Source of the DNA: Sebaldella sp. S0638
GTDB lineage: Bacteria > Fusobacteriota > Fusobacteriia > Fusobacteriales > Leptotrichiaceae
DNA length: 48,850 nucleotides
Reading direction: 5' to 3'
Assembly (NCBI RefSeq): GCF_024158605.1
Contig: NZ_JAMZGM010000023.1
Span: 1 to 48,850 of the forward strand
The translations under genes were made by a program, and so were the position numbers. Shown here piece by piece: positions 18,201 through 27,182 of the stretch (positions are counted from its first letter, which is position 1; each line of letters starts with the position of its first letter). A model generated the notes under the pieces. That model did no database searches, was not told the DNA's origin, and worked only from the letters and a program-made list of their open reading frames with translations.

Positions 18201-19380
18201 TATTTCCCGCTGCCCCATTACCTATAATTCTCAATAAAATCACATTATTTTTATTTTGATCTGCGGTAATATCTGCATTATTTATCAGTTGTGCAGCAAT
18301 AGAAGCAGCAGGGCTGTAAACCAGAATTCCTGTGGCATTATTTCCTTCAATTGATATTATTCCGTCATTTTTGACTATTGATGCCACCCCGTTAATCCCT
18401 GTCCCATTTTCCTGTACTTTTACAGTACCGTTATTCAGAACTGTTCCCACAGGAAAATTCCCTGCATACATTGTTGACTGAATTCCTGTAGTTTTTGAGC
18501 TTATAACACCATTATTTATTACATCTGTACTTACTGAAAAGACTCCGTTTCCGTTTTCAGTCTCTATAAGACCATCATTTATCACTGTACTTTTATGTGA
18601 AGAATATGAATTCGTGATATATATACCTGTTGTATTATTTGTCCCTCTTATTATTCCGCCAGCAGAATTAATAATCTGAGCCTGATTATTAGCCAAAATC
18701 AGATTACTCTGTTCTGCACCGGTTGTTGTTCCAGAAATTTCCCCGTTGTTGGTAAAAGTATTATACCCGGCTACGTAGACACCCGTACTGCTGCCTCCGC
18801 CGTTCAAACGTATTTTTCCGTTATTTATAGCTGTACCGCCTTGTACATCCACATTACCGCCCACACTTATTCCTGTACCGCTGCCGTTTACTATTATAGA
18901 ACCATCATTTCTGAGTTTCCCTGTAAAATTGTAATACGGCCATCCTGCTGAAGCCATCCCTTTTCCAGAATTTGAAACATTTATAATCCCAGACTGAATA
19001 TTTACCAGCTGTCCTGTCCCGTCTCCTGTAAAAAGACCTATTCCGCCTGTTCCGTTTACATTTATAGTTCCAGAGTTACCGGCTATGCCGCCGTTAGTAA
19101 TTAAAAGCCCGCTGTTATACCATCCGTCAAGATTTATAATATGTTTATTTTCAAAGATAAGACCGTTTTTTATGCTGTAACCGTTTAAAAACTTCGCGGG
19201 ATCCATATAATCAGGATTTCCTCCGCTTTTATATGCTCCGTCTCCGCTCACTCTCATATTATCTGTCGAAGTGGAGTTTACGCTTATATTTTTAGTATTT
19301 CCTGAATTGATAACACTTATTTCCGCAGATGATACAATTGAAATCAATGCCATTAAAAACATTATTTTTTTTATTTTCAT
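15241..19380 (-). CDS. Autotransporter adhesin with a beta-helix passenger
   Basis: This type Va secretion protein has 1379 residues from ATG 19380 (an adjacent in-frame GTG at 19383 is the alternative). A signal peptide ('KKIMFLMALISIVSSA') is followed by about 900 residues of degenerate repeats such as 'NxGxIxxxGxGTGIxxxGSxxxN', typical of a right-handed beta-helix passenger. Then come a glutamate- and proline-rich linker (about 1010-1085, repeated PEE/PEK units) and a C-terminal autotransporter beta-barrel of roughly 270 residues ending 'FKAGISYTLDK'. The last residue is lysine rather than the usual phenylalanine or tryptophan. The protein is probably an outer-membrane adhesin. The gene is monocistronic. 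Confidence 0.92.
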   Translation of the reverse strand: MKIKKIMFLMALISIVSSAEISVINSGNTKNISVNSTSTDNMRVSGDGAYKSGGNPDYMDPAKFLNGYSIKNGLIFENKHIINLDGWYNSGLLITNGGIAGNSGTINVNGTGGIGLFTGDGTGQLVNIQSGIINVSNSGKGMASAGWPYYNFTGKLRNDGSIIVNGSGTGISVGGNVDVQGGTAINNGKIRLNGGGSSTGVYVAGYNTFTNNGEISGTTTGAEQSNLILANNQAQIINSAGGIIRGTNNTTGIYITNSYSSHKSTVINDGLIETENGNGVFSVSTDVINNGVISSKTTGIQSTMYAGNFPVGTVLNNGTVKVQENGTGINGVASIVKNDGIISIEGNNATGILVYSPAASIAAQLINNADITADQNKNNVILLRIIGNGAAGNNDANLYNSAHLTAEGDNSTAIYSQSGASIHNSGSITVNNGTGIVLRNSSVNTGDNTGTITINGSGTGILADMANSNVINDGEINLNANGTGIYIASGNKGENRNNINIAGTGATGVYVSGQETEFTNGGFILAGENNTGLKATDGGTLLNKGDMYLTGNNSVGIEVSDNGRLYVNTGNITLENGTGIRILNSMYENRNEGMLYVTGTTGIGIESAGSNVTNAGTIYTGGYENKGIAAYGSNVENTGKIYGMSAAGIYANYSRIFNFGSVDMFGSGTGIKSEGSSIINTAGGMINVEYGSGIEAVNSNVENQGMINVMNGSGISSLDSHILNSGKIIGGDRGIYAENNRETINTGEINSRIGVEITAGSNEYSGHFLNSGKISGSDYAIKFNNGSNVLELRDGTEINGKIQGSTEDNTVIVNGNIKLEELRDFSKLVTKGNSILEGNVYLKPAENENYYTEAFGNAKNLSNIHEETNLGNLIVNGTVNIGVDYDSIINETEKTGKIIAESVNLQNGSIILNNAGRTDKSITDESGLMNNGDQIRVKSIIISNKQQAVDPQFKFNTSGNMTAGEGWVSETVSRIENGVTVLDELYTNVKTLPPVPADDNENKPEDGQKEDENTPEEKPENEKKEDQNIPEENQGDNKEEEKIIPEKNNAEDENKKGNSEITVDPKFSEQKPKNISTVKMNYVPRNRVDLDNMNKITSVSEKILDTGINIKAGESTVSFDYIGNRGNTDFNENSTHNYNYDAKADGINGSILYKANENAAVGITLGYIDNDVTYSNNDTEKINSSNINIFGRYQAGNFIFDAYAGYGYNRHSQEIDWLGAGIKESRYDSNVVKTGISIGYNQKLNNSGIVLRPDFGLEYISVYEGTIRTEDMADISSAKGDGTAGKIKLSIMNTEGKFKWNAGIGFERNFTDTYYKEREMVNNYKMAELDYGQNNLSGNIDINYEMTDKVTFKAGYEYENNENYENHNFKAGISYTLDK

Positions 19381-19428
19381 CACAACTTTCTATTTTTTCA
19401 GAACTATGTTCCGTTTAATTATCATAGT

Positions 19429-19434
19429 ATTATA
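19429..19434 (-). promoter_or_regulatory. -10 box of the autotransporter promoter
   Basis: A perfect TATAAT on the minus strand lies about 50 bases upstream of the start codon. The -35 match (TATACA, 18 bases upstream) is weak. Confidence 0.5.
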
Positions 19435-19647
19435 TTACGATTTTTTTATTATTGTATACTTACTTTATTCTTTGTTATTCATTAGTTATATATAATGTAA
19501 TTCAAAAAATATAAAAAATATGCAATAAAAAGGAAACATATAATTTTAGAATTATCTTTCTATTTTTTCGGAACACCGATCCAAAAATAATATAAATTTG
19601 TTTTAGCCCTTCCAAATCCCTATGTAATTAAAAATACTCCCATAATA

Positions 19648-19694
19648 AAATGCACCTCTGTCTGTTAGCTTTATCTAACATCCGAGGTGCATTT
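19648..19694 (-). terminator. Terminator of the PTS-mannosidase operon
   Basis: AAATGCACCTC (19648-19658) pairs perfectly with GAGGTGCATTT (19684-19694). An inner TGTTAG/CTAACA pair extends the stem, and T-rich sequence follows on the minus strand. It begins about 50 bases after the mannosidase stop. Confidence 0.85.
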
Positions 19695-19742
19695 CATATT
19701 TTACAAAACCGTTGTCTGCTGCATAAAGAATGAAGTAATTCT

Positions 19743-22433
19743 CTATCCTTTGATTTTTATACTTAAAGCATGACACTTTTCTATATTATCAAGTTTTATA
19801 TCAGAATTATTTCCCAATTCCTTTACAATAGTTTTTTCGTTAAACTTAACTTCTTCCATAGCTTTTATTTCACCATTATAAACAATATTTTCAGAAGCAG
19901 TATTTTCAAAATCAGGATTAAATAATCTGATAATCAGTCCGTCTTCTTTTTCACATTTCTTTACTGTACTCAATACTCCGTTATTCTGACCAAAACTAAA
20001 TAACGAATATTCCTCAGGAAAATCCTTAGCTCCCGGCTGATTTAACAGAAAGAACATATCTACGTTTTTGAAATGAGCTGCCTGGTATCCTGTAAACGGT
20101 GTAAGATATTCTTTTGCTTTTACTGCTATTTTGTTTATATTTTCATCCATAGTGTAAATTTTTACAGCAAAATTAAATTTCAGTTTTTTCAAAAGTTGTG
20201 CATCAGGAGTAGGCCAAGGCATTCCCGAAGGTCTTCCCGGTCTGTCTTTCAAATCAGCTTTCCCCATTTCAGGCACTGATCTGAATAATGTCAGAGCTAT
20301 AGTATTATATCCTTCACCAGTTATCTGATATTCTCTTACACAGTCTGTGAAAACAGCCACACCATAGTCAGCATTTTTCAATGTTACAAATGACTGCATC
20401 GGCTCTATTGTTCTCGGCTTTTCATTCCATCCGTTTTCCTGCCAGTTTTCCACTTCTTTCAGATACGTAGGTCTTTTTATAGTCCCGAACTGCTGATCAG
20501 CAATAGAAAACTCAGAATCTATTCCGGTTTTAAACAGGACTCTTACTCTATGCTCAATAGCTGTATTCTCTAACTCTACATCTGTTTTCAAAAGATCAGA
20601 ACCCATCTCCAGAGTTAGTTTTACATTTACATCTATTTTTTTTGATACTGTATTTTCTACTCTCTCTTTGAGATCTGCTGGTATTTCCAATATTGCAGTA
20701 TAGCTCAGGACACTTATTATATCACTTTTCTGTACTTTAATATTCTTTATTTCATGTTTATTAGAATGTAAAATCCAGTCTTTTCTCGGTTCGGAATAAT
20801 CATATGTATCTCCGTCATCACCGCTGTTTTCAAATACTAAAGAACCCTTTATCCCTTTTTGGTTTATCTTATTAAATATGCTTACTTCGCCATTTTGTGA
20901 AACTTCCACTTTCAGAATATCATTTTCTATCTCAGTAGTTCCTGCTGTTTCTGTAAGCTCTGCCGATGTAAAGTTTTCTTCTTCTTTCTTTACATACAAT
21001 GTTTTATATCCCATAGCTTCTATATCTGTAATATAAAGCAATATTTTCGACGAGAATATTCTCACATCTTCCTGAACCCATCTAGGTTTTTCATTCCCGT
21101 CGAACCCTACTTCAGAAAGCATTTTATTTCTGATTCTTTCAGCAATTTCCTCTGAATGAAGCAGTGTCACGCCAAGCTCTTTTCCCTGAGCATCTGTAAT
21201 AGTGAATTTATCAGATGGTGTAAAGATTTCTAATTCCACAACACCGTTTCTTTTATATGGTGAAAAATTATAAACCTGAAATTGAAAGATATCTTTTTCA
21301 GGAATTTTCATTCCTATAAGTCTCATATTTATTTCATTAAGACTTTCCATTATTTCCTGTGAACGCTTGAATCTGTACCAGATATCCGAGTTTGTATTAT
21401 CAGAATTGCACATTCCGCTGCTGTCATGTGCAGCATTTTCACACATTAATTTCCATACTTTCTCAAATACTTTTGTTTCATATTTGAAACCAAGCTTATA
21501 GGCAATTGAGCTCAAAGGTTCTGATACATTTGTGATAAGGTTTTCAGTTTTATTATTCATTATTTTCAAATCTGCACGTGTTGAAAAAATAGACTTGTGA
21601 ATTCTGCTGTATTCTCCGGATGTCATTTCACCCTTTATAGTATCGTATTCTATATCCTCATTTTCCATCTGCTCCATTACTTTTTCCACTGTAGAAATAC
21701 TAAATTCACAGTCAGGGAAAAGAACCTTCATTTTTTCCATAATTTCAGGAAGATTTTTTCTTATTGGTCTCTGATCTTCTCCGTTATACAATGTAAGAGT
21801 TCCTATTCTTGATCTCTCGTCAGTTTCTTTTTTGAGCCTGTCAATTAACGATCTCAACGATTCTTCTTCACTTGTAAAGTATGTAAAGTTACCATATCTG
21901 TCCAGATAACAGTTAAATACTCTGCTCCCGTCTTCTGACTCCCAGTAATATTCATTCTTAGGATACTGCTCAGCTTTTATTCCCCTTTTAAATGTATTTC
22001 TGTAAATATCAAAACCATTCAAAATCTGCGGCATCTGTGCAGTTTGTCCAAAAGAGTCAGGCATATATCCTACCATCATACTTTTCCCCAGCTCTTCTGC
22101 TCTTGTGATTCCGTAATACAGATTTCTCAGTATTGACTCCCCGCCTATTACCAGCTGGTCTGTCTGTGTATACCATGGCCCCACTGTAAGTCTGTCTTCC
22201 TTAATAAGCTTCTTTATTCTCTCTTCATCTTCAGGATGAAATTCAAGATAATCATCTACTACCGATGTCTGTGCATCGAGTAAGAAATGCGGAAAATTCT
22301 CATTCTCTTCCAGAACGTCCATTACCTCCTTGAAGTCTACAAGAGAATATATAATTGATTTTGAAGTAGTAAAATACCACTCTCTGTCCCAGTGTGTATG
22401 CGGAATAATAGGAAATTTATATTTTTTAGACAT
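19743..22433 (-). CDS. mngB: GH38 alpha-mannosidase, mannosylglycerate hydrolase type
   Basis: This 896-residue glycoside hydrolase family 38 enzyme is close in length to E. coli MngB. The N-terminal 'PHTHWDREW' (residues 11-19) holds the zinc ligands, 'GYMPDSFGQ' contains the nucleophile aspartate, and 'CENAAHDSSGMCNSD' supplies a further zinc-binding histidine. No signal peptide is present, so it acts in the cytosol on a sugar brought in by the adjacent PTS. In E. coli the substrate is 2-O-(6-phospho-alpha-mannosyl)-glycerate. The operon context here (PRD regulator, EIIA, EIIB, EIIC, MngB) supports this type of substrate, but another phosphorylated mannoside cannot be excluded. Confidence 0.9.
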   Translation of the reverse strand: MSKKYKFPIIPHTHWDREWYFTTSKSIIYSLVDFKEVMDVLEENENFPHFLLDAQTSVVDDYLEFHPEDEERIKKLIKEDRLTVGPWYTQTDQLVIGGESILRNLYYGITRAEELGKSMMVGYMPDSFGQTAQMPQILNGFDIYRNTFKRGIKAEQYPKNEYYWESEDGSRVFNCYLDRYGNFTYFTSEEESLRSLIDRLKKETDERSRIGTLTLYNGEDQRPIRKNLPEIMEKMKVLFPDCEFSISTVEKVMEQMENEDIEYDTIKGEMTSGEYSRIHKSIFSTRADLKIMNNKTENLITNVSEPLSSIAYKLGFKYETKVFEKVWKLMCENAAHDSSGMCNSDNTNSDIWYRFKRSQEIMESLNEINMRLIGMKIPEKDIFQFQVYNFSPYKRNGVVELEIFTPSDKFTITDAQGKELGVTLLHSEEIAERIRNKMLSEVGFDGNEKPRWVQEDVRIFSSKILLYITDIEAMGYKTLYVKKEEENFTSAELTETAGTTEIENDILKVEVSQNGEVSIFNKINQKGIKGSLVFENSGDDGDTYDYSEPRKDWILHSNKHEIKNIKVQKSDIISVLSYTAILEIPADLKERVENTVSKKIDVNVKLTLEMGSDLLKTDVELENTAIEHRVRVLFKTGIDSEFSIADQQFGTIKRPTYLKEVENWQENGWNEKPRTIEPMQSFVTLKNADYGVAVFTDCVREYQITGEGYNTIALTLFRSVPEMGKADLKDRPGRPSGMPWPTPDAQLLKKLKFNFAVKIYTMDENINKIAVKAKEYLTPFTGYQAAHFKNVDMFFLLNQPGAKDFPEEYSLFSFGQNNGVLSTVKKCEKEDGLIIRLFNPDFENTASENIVYNGEIKAMEEVKFNEKTIVKELGNNSDIKLDNIEKCHALSIKIKG

Positions 22434-22472
22434 TTTTTCTCCTTTGTTTTATGTATTTCTGATAAAAAGAAA

Positions 22473-22639
22473 AAAGGCAGTCCGGGATATAAAAATCCCG
22501 TTTTTATAATCTGCCCCTTTTACTTATGTTTTATAATTGCGCACATATCTGCAATAACAAAACATTTATACCGGCTGTTTACTCGAATAATCTGAATAAA
22601 AACCGTTGTTAATTACCCCTCTCATATTAATAAGAGGGG
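22473..22639 (-). other. Two RNA hairpins between the EIIC and mannosidase genes
   Basis: The 218-base spacer contains two structures. CCCCTCT/AGAGGGG (22616-22622 with 22633-22639) lies 13 bases after the EIIC stop. A nested hairpin follows, with CGGGAT/ATCCCG (22483-22500) inside GGCAG/CTGCC (22476-22515), ending in CCTTTTTTCTTTTTATC on the minus strand. The second has terminator features, so part of the transcripts may stop before mngB. Confidence 0.65.
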
Positions 22640-22651
22640 CAGAACTTTTTA

Positions 22652-23830
22652 TTAATCTTCGTCTATTACTAATTTTCCTTTTTTAATAAGGCTGTTTCTG
22701 TAGTATACATTTACTACGGCTATTATTACTGCACCTATTGCTATTCCAAGTATATAAACACCCAGATTTTTTACAAGAGGCCAAGCCCATATTGCCGATT
22801 CAGGGAACCATTGTTCTGCACCCAGAATTACACCTGACATAGCTCCGATTATAGAACCTACTACATATAAAGGAATAGTAAAGCTTGGTCTTTCAAGGGC
22901 AAATGGTATTGCTCCCTCAGAAATCCCCATAAATGCAAGAAACATAGATGTTTTTCCTAATTCATAGAATTCATCTTCATATACTTTTCTTCCTACAAGT
23001 TTTCTGTCAATTAATGTTGATAACCCAAGACCTATAGACGGTGTTACTATTGCTATTGTTCTTGCTGTGATTGGAAGTATTTTTTCAGTAGTAAATCCTA
23101 AAGCCACGAAACCTGCTGCTTTATTTACCGGTCCTCCAAGGTCAAACGCTGTTGTTCCCGCAAGTACAAGCGAATATACAAGCTGTCCTGCATTTCCTGC
23201 TGCTTCAAGTACCGATCTTATCTGTAAATTCAGCCATCCTCCTACCGGAGTCAGAACAAAAACCATTAGAACCATACAGAAAAAAGAAGATAATAAAGGT
23301 ATAAGGAATGTACTCTTAAACGCAAGCCATTTATGCGGCATCTGTATTTTTTTATTTAAAAATTTTACACAATATCCTACTGCAAAAGCTATTAATATAG
23401 CTCCTAAAAATCCTGACGGTACTGGAGTTACACCTTCCCATTTTCCGTCAATTAATTTTAATACTGATACTGGTTTATTAGCGATATATCCACCGATAAA
23501 TCCACCTGCAAGTGCTGTTTTACCACCGATTGAGTTAGCTGTAAACGCTGCGAACATTGGTATTGCAAAGCTGAATAATGTAAATCCAAAATTAGACATT
23601 ATATCCGCGAGTCTCATCAGCATTAATGAAGCTCCCGAAAACTGACCTGATGCCACTGCATCTGATATAGACACAGCCGGATCCACTTTAAAAATTACAT
23701 AAGGTATTATCTGAGAAAATGCTCCTATTAGTCCCCCCATTATCAATACGGGTATCATGTATGATATCCCTGTCATTACATGTTTATAAAGCTCTTTTAT
23801 CACTTTATTATTTTTCTTCTTTTTTTCCAT
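22652..23830 (-). CDS. PTS fructose/mannosylglycerate-type EIIC permease
   Basis: This is a 392-residue integral membrane permease of the fructose PTS family. Starting at ATG 23830, after GGAGGGAACT, it begins 'MEKKKKNNKVIKELYKHVMT'. An open extension of 23 codons upstream lacks a ribosome-binding site. About ten hydrophobic segments are visible, including 'GISYMIPVLIMGGLIGAF', 'FIGGYIANKPVSVLK' and 'LGISEGAIPFALERPS' (here 'MGISEGAIPFALERP', the sugar-binding signature of the family). EIIA, EIIB and EIIC are three separate genes here, whereas E. coli MngA carries all three domains in one chain. The protein imports and phosphorylates the substrate for MngB. Confidence 0.9.
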   Translation of the reverse strand: MEKKKKNNKVIKELYKHVMTGISYMIPVLIMGGLIGAFSQIIPYVIFKVDPAVSISDAVASGQFSGASLMLMRLADIMSNFGFTLFSFAIPMFAAFTANSIGGKTALAGGFIGGYIANKPVSVLKLIDGKWEGVTPVPSGFLGAILIAFAVGYCVKFLNKKIQMPHKWLAFKSTFLIPLLSSFFCMVLMVFVLTPVGGWLNLQIRSVLEAAGNAGQLVYSLVLAGTTAFDLGGPVNKAAGFVALGFTTEKILPITARTIAIVTPSIGLGLSTLIDRKLVGRKVYEDEFYELGKTSMFLAFMGISEGAIPFALERPSFTIPLYVVGSIIGAMSGVILGAEQWFPESAIWAWPLVKNLGVYILGIAIGAVIIAVVNVYYRNSLIKKGKLVIDED

Positions 23831-23963
23831 AGTTCCCTCCACTATAATTTCAGTTTTTATTTTCTGATTCTTGGATCTCACCCTTTTAATAAATGACACA
23901 AAATACTAATGTACCAAAAATATTTTCCGGCTGATTTAATCAAACAGCCTGTTCAGCAAAGGA

Positions 23964-24263
23964 TTAGCACTCTTCAAGAATTTCTTTTGCATTTCTGATT
24001 GCTTCTTTCAAAGAAACCTCATGCACATCATATCCGTCAAATCTTTCTACTTCCTGTGGTGTTACTGCAATAGCATGTATTATTGCATCTGCTTCTCTTA
24101 TATCCTTTTTTGTAAGTTCATTCTGAATTCCGTCAGCTCCCTGAGTTTCTATTTTTATTTCGTACCCTAATTCATCTGCTGCCTTTTTTAAAGAATCCGC
24201 TGCCATAAATGTATGTGCCAGACCCATTGGACATGCACAAACCGCTACTATTTTTTTACTCAT
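23964..24263 (-). CDS. PTS fructose-type EIIB component
   Basis: This 99-residue cytosolic phosphotransfer protein has the phosphorylated cysteine as Cys11 in 'CACPMGLAHTFMAA', the signature of fructose and mannosylglycerate IIB domains. It receives phosphate from EIIA (24311-24748) and hands it to the sugar carried by EIIC. The gene lies between the EIIA gene (47-base gap) and EIIC (133-base gap), all in the same direction, in the usual A-B-C order. Confidence 0.93.
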   Translation of the reverse strand: MSKKIVAVCACPMGLAHTFMAADSLKKAADELGYEIKIETQGADGIQNELTKKDIREADAIIHAIAVTPQEVERFDGYDVHEVSLKEAIRNAKEILEEC

Positions 24264-24310
24264 ATTTCTTTCCTCCTGCTAAATTTGTTTTTTATAAATT
24301 AATATATTTA

Positions 24311-24748
24311 TTAACTGTTTATCATTTCCAAAACTTCTTCAAGACTTGCCGTATCCAATTTTTCCCTGAATTTTTCATCAAGAATTTTCTGAGAAAGACC
24401 GGCCAGTACCTCTATGTGCTTCGATGCTTCTCCTGCGGGAACTGCTATTAAAAACACATATTTTACATATTCGTCTTCATCTCCCCAGTTTATTTCTTTT
24501 GTGAGCCTTGCAAAAGCAAGTCTCGCTTCACTTATCCATGATGATTTTCCGTGAGGTATTGCTACGCCGAAACCTACAGCAGTATTATCCATTTCTTCAC
24601 GGGCATATATATCTTTTAAAAAACCGTCAAAATTAGTTACTATTCCTTCTTTTTGAAGTTTTTCAGCCAGACTGACTATTACTTCATCCTTTTTTTCCGT
24701 ATCCATATCTAAAATTATGTTTTCTTTTTTTAACAGTCCTGTACTCAT
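24311..24748 (-). CDS. PTS fructose/mannitol-type EIIA component
   Basis: This 145-residue PTS EIIA-2 protein has its active-site histidine as His66 in 'GVAIPHGKSS'. It takes phosphate from HPr and passes it to EIIB. Its start codon overlaps the stop codon of the regulator gene (ATGA, 24748-24745), which indicates translational coupling. It is the second gene of the operon, after its regulator. Confidence 0.93.
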   Translation of the reverse strand: MSTGLLKKENIILDMDTEKKDEVIVSLAEKLQKEGIVTNFDGFLKDIYAREEMDNTAVGFGVAIPHGKSSWISEARLAFARLTKEINWGDEDEYVKYVFLIAVPAGEASKHIEVLAGLSQKILDEKFREKLDTASLEEVLEMINS

Positions 24749-26835
24749 CTATTCCTCCTATTTATCAAAAAATTTTCTAATTGCTCTCTTGTATTGATTT
24801 TTAAAAGTTCTTTTTCAAATTCGGGATCTCTGAAATAATTATTTAATTCAAGTATCGCATTTATATGTTCATGCTTGGCTACAGATGCCAGGCATATAGC
24901 TATTTTTATTTCTGATCCGAAAAATGAAATGGGATTTTTCAATGAAACAAAACTGAAACCTGTTTTCTTTACACTTTCATTTAGCTTCCCATGTGGAAGA
25001 ATAGTATTTTCACCCATTACCACATAATCCCCGAAATTCCTTATCTGCTCCTTCATTTCCTCTATATAGTCAGAAACTATGTATCCTGAATCTATAAGAA
25101 GTTTTCCGGAATATTCCAATACCTCCTCCCAGTTCTTCAAATCCACATTCAGTGCTGTATTTCTCTTATCCAGCAGTTCCAAAAAATTAGAAGTTTTTTC
25201 TGTTTCTATGTCATTTTTCACATATTCCCTTAGTTGTTTCTTTATGTTTTCTATTATAAGCTCTTCGTTTTCTATATGTTTATTTTCTTTTATTACCTTC
25301 AAAATTTTTGAGATAGGTATTTTAGCTGATTTTTTTGTTAATGCATATTCTTCAAGCTTATCTATATCTTCTTGCTGGAGTATGGGATTTACCTTTACCA
25401 CTTCCAGACCTTCCATCTCTATATCTATTGTAGATACCACCAAATCCACGGATTTTATATATTCAAAGTTTTCCAGCTGGTTAAAAGGTATTATATCCAC
25501 TATATTTACATCAAATTTTTCATTTATATTTTCTGCAAGAAACTGTGAACTGCTGTAACCCAGACCGCATACCAGCAGAATATTACGTTTTTCCTCACCG
25601 AGAAGTTTTTCCTGATTTCTTGTTATTGCCCTCTTAAACATTATTGTAATAAAGGCTATCTCATCTTCGTCAATACTCTCATCCAAAAACTCATTTATTA
25701 CTCCCAGACTGATTCTTGTTTTTTCATAAAGATCAGCATATTCAGTTTTTACATCTTCCAATATGGAAACTTTCAGGCTCATTTTGTTTTTAATCCTGTA
25801 AATCGCCGGTTTCATATGATTTATCAGTTCTTTTATCAAAATCTGGTCATTTTTGAAGTCAGTATCAAATACTTTTGCAGCATCTTCCAGTATTCTTCCT
25901 ACTAGCGTCTCTATTTTCATCCAGTTCAGATAAAACGAAAATTTTGTATTATATGAGTAAGATCCCATGTAAAAATCCGTGAATATTATCTGGTCTTTTT
26001 CTCTGTAATTTACATCTTCATTTTGGAAAATCTCTTTTATTATCTTGTATTCCTCGGTACTTTTTATAAAATTAGAGTTGCTTATATCTTCAGTTATAAA
26101 ATACTTTCCTCTGTTTCTTATACTGGTAATAATCATATGCAGTAAAAGTGCGTCATAAGCTTCGTCAGTGATTATTTTCTTAGTTTTCTGCTGTATTTTT
26201 AAAAGAATATTTTTATAAAGGTTTATATCTTCATTTTGAAAATATTTTTTCTTCTTTTCAAAAATCAAAAGTTTTACTATTTTTAGATTATTTATATCTT
26301 CTCTTTCTATCTCTTCGGTAAAACCGCCGTATTTATGCAGTATGCTTATCATCAGCTGTCTTATGTTACTTTCTTCACCTGTGAGAATATAACCCTGATT
26401 ATTATTAATATCTATTTTTACACCAAACTCTTTGATTTTCTCATTCATATCTTTTATATCTTTTCTAAGAGTTGCTTTACTTATAAGCAGCTCGTCAGAC
26501 AGAGCCTGAAGAGTGAATTTTTCCCTGAAAAGCAATATTTCCAGCAGAAGTATCTCTATTCTTTCTTCACTTGTAAAAATATATTTTTGCGGGAGCATAT
26601 CTTTTATAAGAGAAGTCAGTTCTTCCCGGCTTATATTGGAAACCAGTTTCCCTTCTTCCATTTCAAGAATATTAGTATTTTCACTATTTATAAATTCTTC
26701 ATTTATCTCTTTTATATCATATCTGATACTTCTCTCAGAAACTTGAAAGTGTTCTGAAATATATTTTATATCCATAACTTTGTCATTTTGGAAAACCAGA
26801 TTTAATATCTCAATATGTCTTTGTTTCAAACTCAT
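24745..26835 (-). CDS. PRD-containing transcription regulator (MtlR/LicR-like, with EIIB and EIIA domains)
   Basis: This 696-residue PTS-controlled activator has two N-terminal helix-turn-helix domains ('ISEHFQVSERSIRYDIKEIN' near 30-50, and a second around 105-135). Two PTS regulation domains follow (about 190-400), with histidines such as in 'LINHMKPAIYRIKNKM'. An EIIB-like domain has a cysteine in 'LLVCGLGYSSSQF' (near 420). A C-terminal EIIA domain has 'ILPHGKLN' (His near 615). Phosphorylation of these sites by HPr, and dephosphorylation when sugar flows through the PTS, would set activity. It is the first gene of its own operon, coupled to EIIA, and replaces the GntR-type MngR known from E. 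coli. It begins at ATG 26835 after GGAGGTG. Confidence 0.9.
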   Translation of the reverse strand: MSLKQRHIEILNLVFQNDKVMDIKYISEHFQVSERSIRYDIKEINEEFINSENTNILEMEEGKLVSNISREELTSLIKDMLPQKYIFTSEERIEILLLEILLFREKFTLQALSDELLISKATLRKDIKDMNEKIKEFGVKIDINNNQGYILTGEESNIRQLMISILHKYGGFTEEIEREDINNLKIVKLLIFEKKKKYFQNEDINLYKNILLKIQQKTKKIITDEAYDALLLHMIITSIRNRGKYFITEDISNSNFIKSTEEYKIIKEIFQNEDVNYREKDQIIFTDFYMGSYSYNTKFSFYLNWMKIETLVGRILEDAAKVFDTDFKNDQILIKELINHMKPAIYRIKNKMSLKVSILEDVKTEYADLYEKTRISLGVINEFLDESIDEDEIAFITIMFKRAITRNQEKLLGEEKRNILLVCGLGYSSSQFLAENINEKFDVNIVDIIPFNQLENFEYIKSVDLVVSTIDIEMEGLEVVKVNPILQQEDIDKLEEYALTKKSAKIPISKILKVIKENKHIENEELIIENIKKQLREYVKNDIETEKTSNFLELLDKRNTALNVDLKNWEEVLEYSGKLLIDSGYIVSDYIEEMKEQIRNFGDYVVMGENTILPHGKLNESVKKTGFSFVSLKNPISFFGSEIKIAICLASVAKHEHINAILELNNYFRDPEFEKELLKINTREQLENFLINRRNR

Positions 26836-26865
26836 TTTTTAGACACCTCCATACACTCCACTTAA

Positions 26866-26894
26866 TTTATACCTTCATTTTGAACATTTACCAA
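26866..26894 (-). promoter_or_regulatory. Promoter of the PTS-mannosidase operon
   Basis: On the minus strand TTGGTA (26894-26889) and TATAAA (26871-26866) have a 17-base spacing. The -10 box ends 30 bases upstream of the regulator ATG. Confidence 0.65.
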
Positions 26895-27182
26895 GATTTA
26901 AAGTTTTTCATGAATTAGTGAAAAGAAATTAAGGGGTAAATTTTTCTGTTATGTAATGTTAATTGTGTAGCTGTTTTTTATAAAATAAGTATAGTATATT
27001 TGTTCTGTTTATTTTTATTAATATTTCCGACCTTTTATCTATATTCACTATTCTATTTTATAATTGTAATATCTCTCTTTGTAAACCACTGTTTTTTCTT
27101 TACAATATAAAACAGAAACATTCTTATCCCCATATAAAGTCAGACAATTTATCGCCGGCATTAACACTTACTTCAAATATAA

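Larger units (their letters stand above)
19384..19742. other. Intergenic region between the autotransporter and the mannosidase gene
   Basis: These 359 bases hold the promoter region of the autotransporter (minus-strand TATAAT at 19434-19429, with a weak TATACA 18 bases upstream) and the terminator of the mannosidase operon (19648-19694). The roughly 200 AT-rich bases between them show no open frame or recognisable signal. Confidence 0.6.

Noticed and set aside
15241-19380. Repetitive passenger DNA considered as a CRISPR or tandem repeat array
   Set aside because: The repeats are degenerate, in frame and of protein origin (beta-helix), without regular spacers.
23831-23899. N-terminal extension of EIIC
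   Set aside because: There is no ribosome-binding site at the upstream start, while GGAGGG directly precedes ATG 23830.
25079-25558. Plus-strand serine-rich open frame of 159 codons
   Set aside because: It is a shadow of the PRD regulator on the other strand; the serine/phenylalanine bias is the usual result of reading AT-rich genes backwards.
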